From Bdellovibrionaceae bacterium UBA3535 (GTDB taxonomy: Bacteria; Bdellovibrionota; Bdellovibrionia; Bdellovibrionales; UBA840), in the NCBI GenBank assembly GCA_002376845.1, contig DFOS01000026.1, forward strand, positions 143,317 to 207,316: a stretch of 64,000 nt of DNA, read 5' to 3'. The position numbers were made by a program, and so were the translations under genes. Shown one piece after another: positions 17,590-26,521 of this stretch. Within the stretch, counting starts at the first letter, position 1; the number at the start of each line of letters is the position of its first letter. The notes beneath the pieces were generated by a model, which searched no databases, was not told the DNA's origin, and saw only the letters and a list, made by a program, of their open reading frames with translations.

Positions 17590-18222
17590 ATGGCTTTTAT
17601 CGTATTTGAAGGAATTGATGGCGCTGGTAAATCCTCTCTAATGAATGCCCTGGAGACCGCCTTGATGCAGAGAGGGCAGCAGTGCCTACGTAGCCGCGAG
17701 CCTGGCGGCACCCCGCTCGGCGAGGAGCTCAGAGAGATTTTGCTGCGCACCGAAGGCGCCACCCCTGTGGCACGGGCCGAAGCACTGTTGTACCAAGTTA
17801 TACGTGCGCAACATGTCGAAGAGAAAATTCGCCCGGCCCTAAAAGAAAATCGATGGGTTTTGTGCGATCGATTTACGGCTAGTTCCATTGCTTTTCAGGC
17901 AGGAGGGCGTGCCATATCCAAAGAAGAAATCGATTGGCTCAATCGCTTTTCTACCAACAATTTAGCCGTGGACTTATTTGTCTTGCTGGATCTTGCTACA
18001 GAGGAAGCCGCCGAGCGAGTGCAAAAACGCTACGATGATAACGGCGGTAAAAAAGATCGCTTTGAACTAGAAAAACAGGATTTTCACCAGCGAGTACGTG
18101 ATACCTATTTGCAGCTCGCCAAAGAAGCTCCCCAAAAATGGCTGATCTTGGATGCCAGCCAGCCAACCGAAAATATGCTAAAGACTCTACTGCAAAGATT
18201 GGAGAAGGAAAAATGCCTTTGA
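17590..18222 (+). CDS. tmk: Thymidylate kinase
   Basis: A 210-residue dTMP kinase: P-loop FEGIDGAGKSSL (about 5-16), the DRX-type substrate motif with SREPGGTPLGEELR (about 36-49), and DRFTASSIAFQ (about 94-104). It makes dTDP from dTMP. The ATG has an AAGGA element upstream. Its 3' end overlaps holB by 10 bases, the tmk-holB-tatD order being common in bacteria. Confidence 0.96.
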   Translation: MAFIVFEGIDGAGKSSLMNALETALMQRGQQCLRSREPGGTPLGEELREILLRTEGATPVARAEALLYQVIRAQHVEEKIRPALKENRWVLCDRFTASSIAFQAGGRAISKEEIDWLNRFSTNNLAVDLFVLLDLATEEAAERVQKRYDDNGGKKDRFELEKQDFHQRVRDTYLQLAKEAPQKWLILDASQPTENMLKTLLQRLEKEKCL

Positions 18223-19160
18223 TAGGACATGCAAAAGAGCGGCAATACCTATTAAAAAAGCAGCGTGAAGACCGGATTTTTCCTGTTATGATCTTTCATG
18301 GGCCCAATGGCATTGGAAAAAAAGCGGTGGCCTTAGAGCTAATTTGCAACGAAGTCTGCTCCCACCAGTCGGCTTGCGGAGACTGCCCGGCTTGTCAAAA
18401 AGTACAAAACTTAGAATATGAAAACCTTTTTGTTCTTCGCCCCGAGGGAAAATTTATAAAAATTGAGGCCGTACGGCAGCTACTATCAGCTCTTTCTTTG
18501 CGGGCACAGGATCTCACTCGCTACGTCATTTTGGAAGAGGCTGAAAAGCTCAATCCCCAAGCTGCCAATGCACTATTAAAGACCTTGGAGGAGCCGCCAG
18601 AAAAGACCGTCTTTATACTTCTCACCAGCAATTTGTCCTCCTTGCTTCCTACCATTCGCTCACGTGCCATTCCCATTGCCTTCAACACCCTTAGCTTTCA
18701 AGAACTGCAGGAGCTATCGCCTGAGAGCCCAACATGGCTACTAAAAGCAGCGCAAGGCAGGCCCGGTTTACTGGAAGATTTAAAGCAACATGATAGTTTG
18801 CAAGAAAGAAAGTTGGCACTAGAAGTACTCTCTCTTTACCGCGAATCTTCAAGACATGAAAACTTTCAAAAAATCAAACAATGGGTAAAAGACAAGCCAA
18901 ACTGGGACAGAGTTTTTTTCTTTATGCAGTCTTTTCTTCGAGACGCCAGAATACTTTCCATTAACGAGGACAAGCTGCTCAACTTAGACCAAAAAGCATA
19001 TTTACAAGACTTATCCCAGATTGGGGATGACTTTATCGATCTGCAATACAGGGCAACCATTCGCTTACAAGAACAATTCTTAGCCAACCAAGATAAAAGC
19101 TTATGTCTTGAAAATTTTTGGTTCGAGTCAAAGAAAAAATATGTTAGCGTTACGGCATGA
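18213..19160 (+). CDS. holB: DNA polymerase III delta' subunit
   Basis: A 315-residue clamp-loader AAA+ protein. The Walker A is HGPNGIGKKAV (about 30-40), zinc-binding cysteines lie in CSHQSACGDCPAC (about 50-62), and the SRC-type motif is LPTIRSRAI (about 149-157). Delta' is the stator of the clamp loader that places the sliding clamp on DNA. The open frame runs back into tmk, but the ATG at 18213 follows GGAGAAGGA inside the tmk end and starts MPLIGHAKERQYL, as family members do. It overlaps tatD by 4 bases (ATGA). Confidence 0.92.
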   Translation: MPLIGHAKERQYLLKKQREDRIFPVMIFHGPNGIGKKAVALELICNEVCSHQSACGDCPACQKVQNLEYENLFVLRPEGKFIKIEAVRQLLSALSLRAQDLTRYVILEEAEKLNPQAANALLKTLEEPPEKTVFILLTSNLSSLLPTIRSRAIPIAFNTLSFQELQELSPESPTWLLKAAQGRPGLLEDLKQHDSLQERKLALEVLSLYRESSRHENFQKIKQWVKDKPNWDRVFFFMQSFLRDARILSINEDKLLNLDQKAYLQDLSQIGDDFIDLQYRATIRLQEQFLANQDKSLCLENFWFESKKKYVSVTA

Positions 19161-19933
19161 TGGGTTGGACGGACATACATACGCACTTTAATATGCTGGA
19201 GATTTCTCCAGAAGAAGCCATAGCTGCGGCGGAAAACTCTGGCGTTCATCGATTCATTACCATTGGTACGCGTCCCGATGATTTGGAATTAGTTTTTGAT
19301 ATTTCCAAGCGCTTTTACCCAAAGGTATTTTGCACATTAGGCATCCACCCGCACGAGGCAAAACTTTACAGCCAAGATATCGAAAAGCTAATTCGCAAAT
19401 TGGCCCCACAGCCCAATGTTGTGGCCATTGGCGAGACTGGTCTAGATTATTATTACGACAATTCTCCAAGAGATATCCAGCAAGAAGCATTTAAAAAGCA
19501 GCTGCTGCTAGCCAAAGAATTAAATTTACCCATTGAAATTCATACCCGAGATGCAGAAGAAGACACCATTCGAATCCTGCGCGAAGTCTCTGACTCCTGG
19601 AGTGGTGTGATCCATTGCTTTACAGGCACACAGTATCTTGCCAATGAAGCCTTGCAGTTGGGTCTGGACATTTCGGTTAGCGGTGTGGTCACTTTTAAAA
19701 GTTCCAACGAATTGCGGGACGTAATCGCAAGTGTGCCCTTAGACCGCTTACATGTAGAAACGGATGCACCATTTTTGGCTCCGGTTCCCATGCGTGGTAA
19801 GAAAAATCAACCGGCCTATGTCGTGCATACGGCAGAGTTTTTGGCTAATTTAAAAGGCGTTGAGATTGATGTTTTACAAAAACAAATTCACCTAAATAAT
19901 CAACGCACCTTTCCCAAACTTAAGCTCAATTAA
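19157..19933 (+). CDS. tatD: TatD family metal-dependent DNase/hydrolase
   Basis: A 258-residue TIM-barrel hydrolase with the TatD ligand set: DIHTHFN (residues 6-12), GETGLDYYYD (about 94), EIHTRDAEEDT (about 128-138), VIHCFTG (about 153) and ETDAPFLAP (about 202-210). TatD proteins are divalent-metal nucleases with 3'-exonuclease activity; several have D-aminoacyl hydrolase or quality-control roles. It is translationally coupled to holB by ATGA and its end overlaps the convergent hydrolase gene by 8 bases. Confidence 0.93.
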   Translation: MMGWTDIHTHFNMLEISPEEAIAAAENSGVHRFITIGTRPDDLELVFDISKRFYPKVFCTLGIHPHEAKLYSQDIEKLIRKLAPQPNVVAIGETGLDYYYDNSPRDIQQEAFKKQLLLAKELNLPIEIHTRDAEEDTIRILREVSDSWSGVIHCFTGTQYLANEALQLGLDISVSGVVTFKSSNELRDVIASVPLDRLHVETDAPFLAPVPMRGKKNQPAYVVHTAEFLANLKGVEIDVLQKQIHLNNQRTFPKLKLN

Positions 19934-20960
19934 AAGCTTCTTTTATTTCCTTATAGACTGTGAATATATCTTCAGAATTATCAAAAGGATCCGGGTTTCT
20001 AGCGTTTTCGACGGCAAAACTTAAATCAAAAAAATGACCAATGCGGTATTTACCAAAGAATGCCACAAAAATACTATAAATATGATTTAAAGGTAGAGAG
20101 TAAGAATACGGCATACCAAATTTTTTAAACAGTTCTTTTTGATAAAAAGTTGGCACCTTGTTATCTCTTTTACCAATGACCATATAAAAATCTCTAGGAT
20201 TTACCATTCTAGAAAAGTTTGTAGGATCAATTAGGTATTCCTCTCGCAGGCGATGTTCCAATTCTTCTGGGGTCTTGATATTATGGCTTGCCATCATACG
20301 ATTGCGTAAACGCACCACAATTTCTTGGTTCGAATAAGCAATGGTACCAGGCATATTTCCAGAACCTACCACAATAGCAGCCGATTTCACCCGTGTATCG
20401 ATACCGTAAAACAATGCAGCTCGAATGCCGCCCAAGCTATTTCCGAAAACGCCGATACGTTGCTTATCAACATTTGGATGACTCCATAAATAATCCAGTA
20501 AAATTCGATTGCGAATCACCGAGCGTGCAAAGACTCCCGTGGTTTCTGGGATGGTGTTGAGTCCATCAATGCTTTCTTCTAATTGTGATATTACGGCGAT
20601 ATAACCCTTTGCTGCAAAATATTTAGCATAGGAACGATCCACATAATTCACACCGCCGATGGGGGGAAATATAACGATCACTGGTAACTTTTTATCTTCA
20701 ATACCTTGGGGAAAATAAAAATCAACTTTTAGTTTTCCTTGCAATCCATGTATAAACTCACTGTAACTAAGAAAACCTGACGACCTTATGATTCTTCTTC
20801 CAAAACTCCACTTTTTCTTAACCACCTTTCTTTCAAAAGAGTGCATAGCGGTATAATCCACATATTTAAGACGATGCTTCATTTCATCTTCTGATACATC
20901 TGGCATATATTTGTACTGAGCAAAGCCTAATGAAAGTAATACTAGTTGCAGAATGATCAT
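19926..20960 (-). CDS. Exported alpha/beta hydrolase
   Basis: A 344-residue serine hydrolase with a short N-terminal signal sequence (MIILQLVLLSLGFAQ). The fold is of the prolyl-oligopeptidase/dienelactone-hydrolase type: VIVIFPPIGGVNY (oxyanion-hole region, about 95), nucleophile in GVFGNSLGGIRAAL (Ser about 174), acid candidate near GKRDNKVP (about 264) and a C-terminal His in PLNHIYSIF (about 293). A carboxylesterase, lipase or peptidase activity outside the cytoplasm is likely; the substrate is unknown. An AGGAGGT Shine-Dalgarno precedes the ATG. Confidence 0.8.
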   Translation of the reverse strand: MIILQLVLLSLGFAQYKYMPDVSEDEMKHRLKYVDYTAMHSFERKVVKKKWSFGRRIIRSSGFLSYSEFIHGLQGKLKVDFYFPQGIEDKKLPVIVIFPPIGGVNYVDRSYAKYFAAKGYIAVISQLEESIDGLNTIPETTGVFARSVIRNRILLDYLWSHPNVDKQRIGVFGNSLGGIRAALFYGIDTRVKSAAIVVGSGNMPGTIAYSNQEIVVRLRNRMMASHNIKTPEELEHRLREEYLIDPTNFSRMVNPRDFYMVIGKRDNKVPTFYQKELFKKFGMPYSYSLPLNHIYSIFVAFFGKYRIGHFFDLSFAVENARNPDPFDNSEDIFTVYKEIKEAFN

Positions 20961-21021
20961 CTTAGACCTCCTGCTGGAATTTTCGACAAGCTTTTAAGAA
21001 AAATTAGTGCGAACGTAGAGT

Positions 21022-21046
21022 TTCTAGACGCTTGCATAGTCTAGAA
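21022..21046. repeat. Perfect 8-bp inverted repeat in a 245-base gap
   Basis: TTCTAGAC (21022-21029) and GTCTAGAA (21039-21046) flank 9 bases, in the gap 20961-21205 upstream of the exported hydrolase. No T-run follows on either strand, so I read it as a possible operator or RNA hairpin. The rest of the gap is AT-rich with no gene seen. Confidence 0.4.
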
Positions 21047-21205
21047 GAGCTTAAATACAAAATAAAAATGTTAGGCTAAAAAAGAAAAAAATCAGTGAGT
21101 TAGAAAGTGTTTCAAACTTAGATGGTTTGATTTAATAAAATCTTGGCTAAAACTAGCAAAAAGTAGAGGTGAGAGTTTTAGGTCTCACCTCTTGGCAAAA
21201 ATCTA

Positions 21206-21634
21206 TTACAAATTTCTCCACTGGCGCTTCACTGAAATTGCCATTTCGCCAACACAATGACTTACACTGTAAAAGGGAGTTAAAGGACTCTCAAAAGGAC
21301 TCACTTGTCGATTGATCAATTCCCCTTCCACCACTTCGTAAGATAGCAGATTGCCATCTGCATCGGTTTCTACATCCAATGTTAAGATAAAGATTCCGTC
21401 TCCATTCCATTTGGAATCTGCATAATCGCCGCGGGTCATTACATCGTAAAGACTGCAAGATCGTTGCAGGTATTCCTCCACCTTAACTTCCGTATCTTCT
21501 TTATTCACAAGATAAATTAATGACTTGCCCTCAACACTCACACCAAAATCCACTAAGACCGCTCGCTTCATATTCTGTGCGCTGACTTGGCTAGCCGCTA
21601 ATAAGATTGTGGTCACAAAAAGTATAAACTTCAT
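21206..21634 (-). CDS. Small secreted hypothetical protein
   Basis: A 142-residue exported protein. The ATG at 21634 follows a GGAGGAGGA purine run and begins a signal peptide (MKFILFVTTILLAASQVSA); the frame upstream to 21676 has no ribosome site. Two cysteines (QRSCSLY, VSHCVGE) could form one disulfide. The middle (GIFILTLDVETDADGNLLSY) with a D-x-D-x-D-G run resembles a calcium loop or a TonB/AgmX-like C-terminal strand, but I cannot assign a family. Probably periplasmic. Confidence 0.7.
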   Translation of the reverse strand: MKFILFVTTILLAASQVSAQNMKRAVLVDFGVSVEGKSLIYLVNKEDTEVKVEEYLQRSCSLYDVMTRGDYADSKWNGDGIFILTLDVETDADGNLLSYEVVEGELINRQVSPFESPLTPFYSVSHCVGEMAISVKRQWRNL

Positions 21635-21725
21635 TCCTCCTCCTCTTTGCCAGCAAACTAGCTGTGAAACACACAATAAGGAAAGAAAATCTGTGGAAAG
21701 AAAATTTGTTAGGATATGGGTGAGT

Positions 21726-21757
21726 AAAAAATTCTGGGCCCGATAGTATCAGGCCCA
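21726..21757 (-). terminator. Rho-independent terminator of the M28 peptidase gene
   Basis: On the minus strand TGGGCC and GGCCCA pair around an 11-base loop, three bases before six consecutive T. It lies just past the peptidase stop at 21765. Confidence 0.75.
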
Positions 21758-21764
21758 ATAATGA

Positions 21765-22967
21765 TTAGAATCCGCGAATATCTGAATTGCCCATATGCAT
21801 AAGATAAGCCAAAGCAATTTTCGAAAAGTTTGCTGAATGTAGAAAATCAGAACGATCATCGATAACGTCATCACTGGTGTGGATGCGGCGATTGATGGTG
21901 TTCATTGTAGCCTCAAAAGGTGCAAAAGTAGCAAATCCTTGGCGAAACCAGGATGCGTGATCACTACAGCCATAACCACAATTGAATTCCCGTACTTCCA
22001 AACCAACATAATGATCGTTAATTTGTAGCATCAAATCTCTTAACCAAGCGGTAGTAAAATCCGCAATGGAACCAATCACCCCTTTACCGGCACCAGGAAC
22101 CAAAGACATATCAATTTGCATAACGGAAATCACTTCCATATTGTCAGCTCGGTAGTTTTTGGCAATTTCGGCGGAACCTAGTAGACCCGACTCCTCGCCG
22201 CCATACCAGAAAATCTCAATACTTCTTTGCGGCTGTTGATTGTTGGCAGCAAAGATACGAAGCGCTTCTAGCAAATTGGCAGAACCAGAGGCATTATCAT
22301 CCGCTCCTGGAGCAATTTTATTGGTCCATGACTGCGTAATCGAATCCAAATGGCCGCCTAAGATCACCAACTCTTCGGGACGTTGATTGCCGTAAAGTGT
22401 GATCCCAATACTATCTTGCTTGGTGGACTCATGGCGAATCCGGCGCAATTCGTAAGGGTGCGAGTAGTTTTGCATGACGGCGGCAATTCGCTCCATCATC
22501 GGTTCAATATGCTTATTTGGCGAAGGTCCACGGTTGTAGCGGTCTGGATAAGAGGATAAAAAGACAACCGTTTCACGCAAATTGTCTGCGTTCACCTCTT
22601 TTACAGCTTCTGCCACTTCTGCATTGTAATCAATTTTGATATTGCGCTTTAAATAGCGGTTGGCTTCCTCTTGCGCGACAGCGCGCGAAAGTGCTTGCAG
22701 CTCCTCTAGAGGGTTTACCATAGCTTTTTGGTCCCCTAGTTCTAAATCCTCATAACCCCCACAACGCCCCAAAGCATGGCTAGCTACGGAAATTTCGTGT
22801 ACTTGCCTAGCATTTACGTAGGCCACTCCCACATTGGCAGCCTTGTCTTCCGCCACCATAGGTATATTTAGAGACTTCAGCAATGTCGCCTCCGCCATTA
22901 CTGGCTTGGAAGTAAAATTACCCGTTGGAAAGTGCGCCAATGCCATGGCCATAAATAATTGAATCAT
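21765..22967 (-). CDS. Secreted M28 family zinc aminopeptidase
   Basis: A 400-residue M28 peptidase with an N-terminal signal peptide (MIQLFMAMALAHFP). The two-zinc site is complete: His in GGHLDSIT, bridging Asp in GADDNASGSANLL, the catalytic Glu pair in WYGGEESGLLGS, Asp in MQIDMSLV and the last His in CSDHASWFRQGF. Members remove N-terminal residues from peptides outside the cytoplasm. A propeptide-like region (about 20-120) lies before the catalytic domain. The gene ends in a clear terminator and is divergent from gap. Confidence 0.9.
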   Translation of the reverse strand: MIQLFMAMALAHFPTGNFTSKPVMAEATLLKSLNIPMVAEDKAANVGVAYVNARQVHEISVASHALGRCGGYEDLELGDQKAMVNPLEELQALSRAVAQEEANRYLKRNIKIDYNAEVAEAVKEVNADNLRETVVFLSSYPDRYNRGPSPNKHIEPMMERIAAVMQNYSHPYELRRIRHESTKQDSIGITLYGNQRPEELVILGGHLDSITQSWTNKIAPGADDNASGSANLLEALRIFAANNQQPQRSIEIFWYGGEESGLLGSAEIAKNYRADNMEVISVMQIDMSLVPGAGKGVIGSIADFTTAWLRDLMLQINDHYVGLEVREFNCGYGCSDHASWFRQGFATFAPFEATMNTINRRIHTSDDVIDDRSDFLHSANFSKIALAYLMHMGNSDIRGF

Positions 22968-23005
22968 GTCCCCTCCTTAGACTTGTGCTTCATTGTCAAA
23001 AGATT

Positions 23006-23020
23006 TTGCCTTGCAGGCAA
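23006..23020. promoter_or_regulatory. Palindrome between divergent M28 peptidase and gap
   Basis: TTGCCT-TGC-AGGCAA, perfect 6-base arms, lies 39 bases from the M28 start and about 55 bases upstream of the predicted gap -35 box. An operator shared by the divergent genes is possible; not proven. Confidence 0.35.
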
Positions 23021-23075
23021 GCAGAAACTTGCAAAAATCACCATCCGAGTCATTTTACATATCCCCGAAAAGCCC

Positions 23076-23104
23076 TTGCTTTTTCAGCTACTTAAACCTA
23101 TTTT
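23076..23104 (+). promoter_or_regulatory. Predicted sigma70 promoter for the glycolytic operon
   Basis: TTGCTT (23076-23081) and TATTTT (23099-23104) are separated by 17 bases, 26 bases before the gap ATG. It would drive gap-pgk-tpiA and perhaps secG and genes beyond. Confidence 0.5.
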
Positions 23105-23130
23105 GCCTAACATTCAAGAAAGAGGTGAAT

Positions 23131-24135
23131 ATGGCAAAACCACGTATTGCGATTAACGGCTTTGGCCGCATTGGCAGAATTCTTTTTCGTGCTGGATTTG
23201 AAGATTTGGATATTGTAGCGATCAATGACCCTGGTGGCATAGAAACCGCGGCGCATTTACTTAAATACGACAGCAGCCACGGCATCTTTCCTGCCGAAGT
23301 AAAAGTGGATGGCGAAACCCTAGTCGTAGGCGAGCAGAAAATTCGCTTTATTGCGGAACGCGATCCCAAAAAACTTCCTTGGAAAGACCTCGAAGTAGAT
23401 ATCGTCATGGAGTGTACAGGCGTATTTAAGTCAAAAGAGGATGCCAACGCACACCTGGAGCAGGGAGCTAAGCGAGTGCTCATCTCAGCCCCCGCTAAGA
23501 ATGTCGATCTGACCATGGTTTATGGCATCAATCATAAAGATTATAAGGCCGATAAGGATTATGTTGTTAGCAACGCCTCCTGCACTACCAACTGTCTGGC
23601 ACCCATTGCAAAGGTGCTTAATGATAGCTTTGGAATCGAATACGGTATGATGACCACGGTGCACTCCTATACCAATGATCAACGCATATTAGACTCTGCC
23701 CATAAAGATTTGCGTCGTGCCCGTTCGGCGGCAGTATCCATGATCCCCACCACTACGGGTGCCGCGGTTGCAGTTACGAAGGTGCTCCCGGAGTTAACGG
23801 GAAAACTTGATGGCATGGCCATTCGTGTACCCACACCCAATGTAAGTGTTGTGGATTTAAACGCACAATTAAAAACCAAAGTCAGCGTAGAGGAAGTCAA
23901 TCAAGCCTTAAAGGAAGCTGCCAACGGCCCCTTAAAAGGAGTATTGGCGTTTGAAGAAAAAGAATTGGTGAGTATTGATTTTAATGGCAATCCGCACTCC
24001 TCCATCGTGGATGGGCCGAGCACCGCCATTTTGGGCGACCATTTTGTAAAAGTACTTTCTTGGTACGATAATGAAGTCGGTTTTTCCCATCGCATGGTGG
24101 ATTTTGCCAAGTATATACATGAGGTAGGTATCTAG
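23131..24135 (+). CDS. gap: Glyceraldehyde-3-phosphate dehydrogenase
   Basis: A 334-residue GAPDH. The NAD-binding Rossmann start is AINGFGRIGRILFRAGF, the catalytic cysteine is in SNASCTTNCLAPIAK (about Cys150) with the activating His in TTVHSYTNDQ (about 177), and DLRRARSAAVSMIPTTTG forms the phosphate site. It oxidises glyceraldehyde-3-phosphate to 1,3-bisphosphoglycerate. The frame is open back to 22993, but the ATG at 23131 preceded by AGAGGTG fits the family start. It overlaps pgk by one base in a gap-pgk-tpiA operon. Confidence 0.97.
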   Translation: MAKPRIAINGFGRIGRILFRAGFEDLDIVAINDPGGIETAAHLLKYDSSHGIFPAEVKVDGETLVVGEQKIRFIAERDPKKLPWKDLEVDIVMECTGVFKSKEDANAHLEQGAKRVLISAPAKNVDLTMVYGINHKDYKADKDYVVSNASCTTNCLAPIAKVLNDSFGIEYGMMTTVHSYTNDQRILDSAHKDLRRARSAAVSMIPTTTGAAVAVTKVLPELTGKLDGMAIRVPTPNVSVVDLNAQLKTKVSVEEVNQALKEAANGPLKGVLAFEEKELVSIDFNGNPHSSIVDGPSTAILGDHFVKVLSWYDNEVGFSHRMVDFAKYIHEVGI

Positions 24136-25337
24136 TGTCAGGGCTTAGCGGCATTCCAAGCATCGAAGACTTTGCTTTAAAGGACAAACGAGTTTTTATT
24201 CGAGTGGATTTTAATGTTCCCATAGAAGATGGCAAAATTATAGACGACTTTCGCATTCGCGCGGCACTGCCAACCATTCGTTATGCCTTGGACAAAGAGG
24301 CCAAAGTGATTTTGGCCTCTCATATGGGCCGCCCCAAAACGGAAGCAGACAAAAAGCGCCTAAGTTTATCGCCCGTTGCCGAACGCTTGCAGGAACTTTT
24401 GGATTGTGATGTGGTTTTTGTGCATGAACCCGATTCTCAAGCCGCAAAGGGTCTTTTGCCAGGACTAAAAAAAGGCCAAGTTCTAGTGCTTGAAAATCTG
24501 CGTTTTTCCGAGCTAGAAGAAAAAAACTCCCATGATATGGCCTCCAACCTTGCCAGCTACACGGATATCTACATTAACGACGCTTTTGGCGCTTCCCACC
24601 GCGCACACGCCTCGATCGTAGGTCTGCCTAGTATATTAAAAGAAAAGGGCATCGGTTTTTTAATGAAAAAAGAAATCGAAATGCTCGATCAGGTTTTGTA
24701 CGAAACGGAAAACCCTTTTTTGGCCACATTGGGTGGCTCCAAGGTTAGCGACAAGATTGGCTTAATAGAAAATCTACTCGATAAAATTGACACCTTTCTC
24801 ATTGGCGGCGCCATGGCCTACACGTTTTTAGCCGCAAAGGGTTTTCAAATTGGAAGTTCGAAAATAGAAAATGGCAAAATCAATTTGGCCAAAGAACTAA
24901 TGAACAGAATTGAATCGCGGGGCAAGAAAATTTTATTGCCCGAGGACCATATTATTGCAAAAGAATTTTCTAACGAAGCAGATGCCACGGAGACAACCAA
25001 CGAGGCCATCCCCGAGGGTTGGATGGCGCTAGATATCGGCCCAAAAACTCGCCAGAGCTACGCCGCGGAAATTGCAAAGGCGAAAACCCTTTTTTGGAAT
25101 GGCCCCATGGGTGTTTATGAAATGCCAAAATTTGCAGAAGGTACAAAGGCCATCGCCAAGGCCTTTGCTGAATCCGACGGAAAAACCATCATCGGCGGTG
25201 GAGATTCTGCCGCCGCAGTAAAGGATGCTGGCCTGGAAGATAAAATGACTCACATCTCTACCGGAGGCGGGGCAAGCCTTGAGTACTTAGAGGGCTCCAA
25301 ACTTCCAGGCTTAGAAGTCTTGCGAAGAGGTACATAA
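24135..25337 (+). CDS. pgk: Phosphoglycerate kinase
   Basis: A 400-residue PGK: VFIRVDFNVPIEDGKI near residue 20, ASHMGRPK near 58, VLENLRFS near 118, NDAFGASHRAHAS near 155, and the C-terminal nucleotide loop GGGDSAAAV near 355 followed by STGGGASLEYLEG. It transfers phosphate from 1,3-bisphosphoglycerate to ADP. The start codon is GTG at 24135, sharing its G with the gap stop (TAGTG); no ATG is available nearby. Confidence 0.96.
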   Translation: MSGLSGIPSIEDFALKDKRVFIRVDFNVPIEDGKIIDDFRIRAALPTIRYALDKEAKVILASHMGRPKTEADKKRLSLSPVAERLQELLDCDVVFVHEPDSQAAKGLLPGLKKGQVLVLENLRFSELEEKNSHDMASNLASYTDIYINDAFGASHRAHASIVGLPSILKEKGIGFLMKKEIEMLDQVLYETENPFLATLGGSKVSDKIGLIENLLDKIDTFLIGGAMAYTFLAAKGFQIGSSKIENGKINLAKELMNRIESRGKKILLPEDHIIAKEFSNEADATETTNEAIPEGWMALDIGPKTRQSYAAEIAKAKTLFWNGPMGVYEMPKFAEGTKAIAKAFAESDGKTIIGGGDSAAAVKDAGLEDKMTHISTGGGASLEYLEGSKLPGLEVLRRGT

Positions 25338-26081
25338 ATGATTTGGGCAGCAAATTGGAAAATGAATCTCTCGCCTGCAGAAAGTTTGGATTTATTGCAA
25401 AGCATATGCGAAAGCGTTCCCGAATCCTTGCTATCTGACTTCATTGTATTTCCACAAAATTATTCGCTCGGCTTATTAGCAAAAATTGTACAGCATTCCA
25501 ATATGTCCTTTGGCGCACAAAATGTTTATCCGGCAAAAGATGGAGCCTATACTGGGGAAAATTCGGTGGAAGCACTTAAGGCAATGGGAGCCGATTGGGC
25601 ACTTGTCGCCCACTCAGAAAGACGCAAATATTTTGCAGAAACCAATGCAAGCGCTGCAGAAAAAATTGCGTTCTTACAAGCCGAAGACATTAAGCCCATG
25701 TATTGCATCGGGGAAAGTGTAGAAGACAGAGAGGCCGGCACGACAGAAGAAGTTTTACTCGATCAATTAAAAGTAGGCCTGCAAAAACTAGATCTACAAA
25801 AAGACTTTGCCATTGCCTATGAGCCCGTTTGGGCCATCGGTACCGGGCAGGTGGCAAGCCCTGAGCAGGTAGCAGAAGCCCACGATTTTATTCGGCGCTT
25901 TTTGGCTGAGGACATTGCCAAAGAGGTTGCGGCACGCACCCCCATTCTGTATGGCGGCAGCGTAAAGCCAAGCAACTGCGAAGCGCTGGCAGCTGTGCCC
26001 CACGTGGATGGCTTTTTAATTGGCGGTGCTTCACTAGATACAGAACAGCTATGCCAAATAATTGAGCAAACAAAGAATTAA
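25338..26081 (+). CDS. tpiA: Triosephosphate isomerase
   Basis: A 247-residue TIM barrel. AANWKMNLS carries the active-site Asn and Lys at the N-terminus, AHSERRKYF the electrophilic His (about 93), and AYEPVWAIGTG the catalytic Glu and phosphate loop (about 160-170); GGSVKP and IGGASL complete the phosphate site. It interconverts DHAP and glyceraldehyde-3-phosphate. It starts directly after the pgk stop with no gap. Confidence 0.97.
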   Translation: MIWAANWKMNLSPAESLDLLQSICESVPESLLSDFIVFPQNYSLGLLAKIVQHSNMSFGAQNVYPAKDGAYTGENSVEALKAMGADWALVAHSERRKYFAETNASAAEKIAFLQAEDIKPMYCIGESVEDREAGTTEEVLLDQLKVGLQKLDLQKDFAIAYEPVWAIGTGQVASPEQVAEAHDFIRRFLAEDIAKEVAARTPILYGGSVKPSNCEALAAVPHVDGFLIGGASLDTEQLCQIIEQTKN

Positions 26082-26130
26082 TCATTGCCTTGCCCACTCA
26101 GTCTGGTAGAAGTTTTGCTTCGGAGTTAAT

Positions 26131-26499
26131 ATGGAATCAGTCATAAGCGTCATACATGTAATCATCGCCGTAGTTTTGGTGTTTTTAGTTCTTATTCAAG
26201 ATTCTAAGGGCGGCGGCTTGGGTATGATGAGTGGCGGCGGATCAGGCTCCATTCTTGGTACTACAGGTGCTGACAATCTTGTGGTTAAGATGACTCGATG
26301 GGTGGCCCTAGCTTTTGCCTTTACCAGCGTGATTCTTACCATATGGAATGCCGAGCAAGGACAATCGGTTCTAGAAAGCGCTCCAGTTGTGAACACTCCT
26401 CCTGCAGCTAGTGATTCCGCTACTGCTGGTGCTGCGGCGATAGAAACAGAAGCCGCACCTGCCGAAGAAAATACAGAAGAAAGTCCTGGCAACAACTAG
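26131..26499 (+). CDS. secG: Preprotein translocase subunit SecG
   Basis: A 122-residue SecG. Two membrane helices (about 5-22 and 53-73) flank the typical IQDSKGGGLGMMSGGGSGS cytoplasmic loop; a 40-residue Ala/Glu-rich tail follows. SecG associates with SecYE and helps SecA-driven export across the inner membrane. The tpiA-secG order is widely conserved. Confidence 0.95.
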   Translation: MESVISVIHVIIAVVLVFLVLIQDSKGGGLGMMSGGGSGSILGTTGADNLVVKMTRWVALAFAFTSVILTIWNAEQGQSVLESAPVVNTPPAASDSATAGAAAIETEAAPAEENTEESPGNN

Positions 26500-26521
26500 G
26501 ATTAGTTCCTAGAATGTTCTC

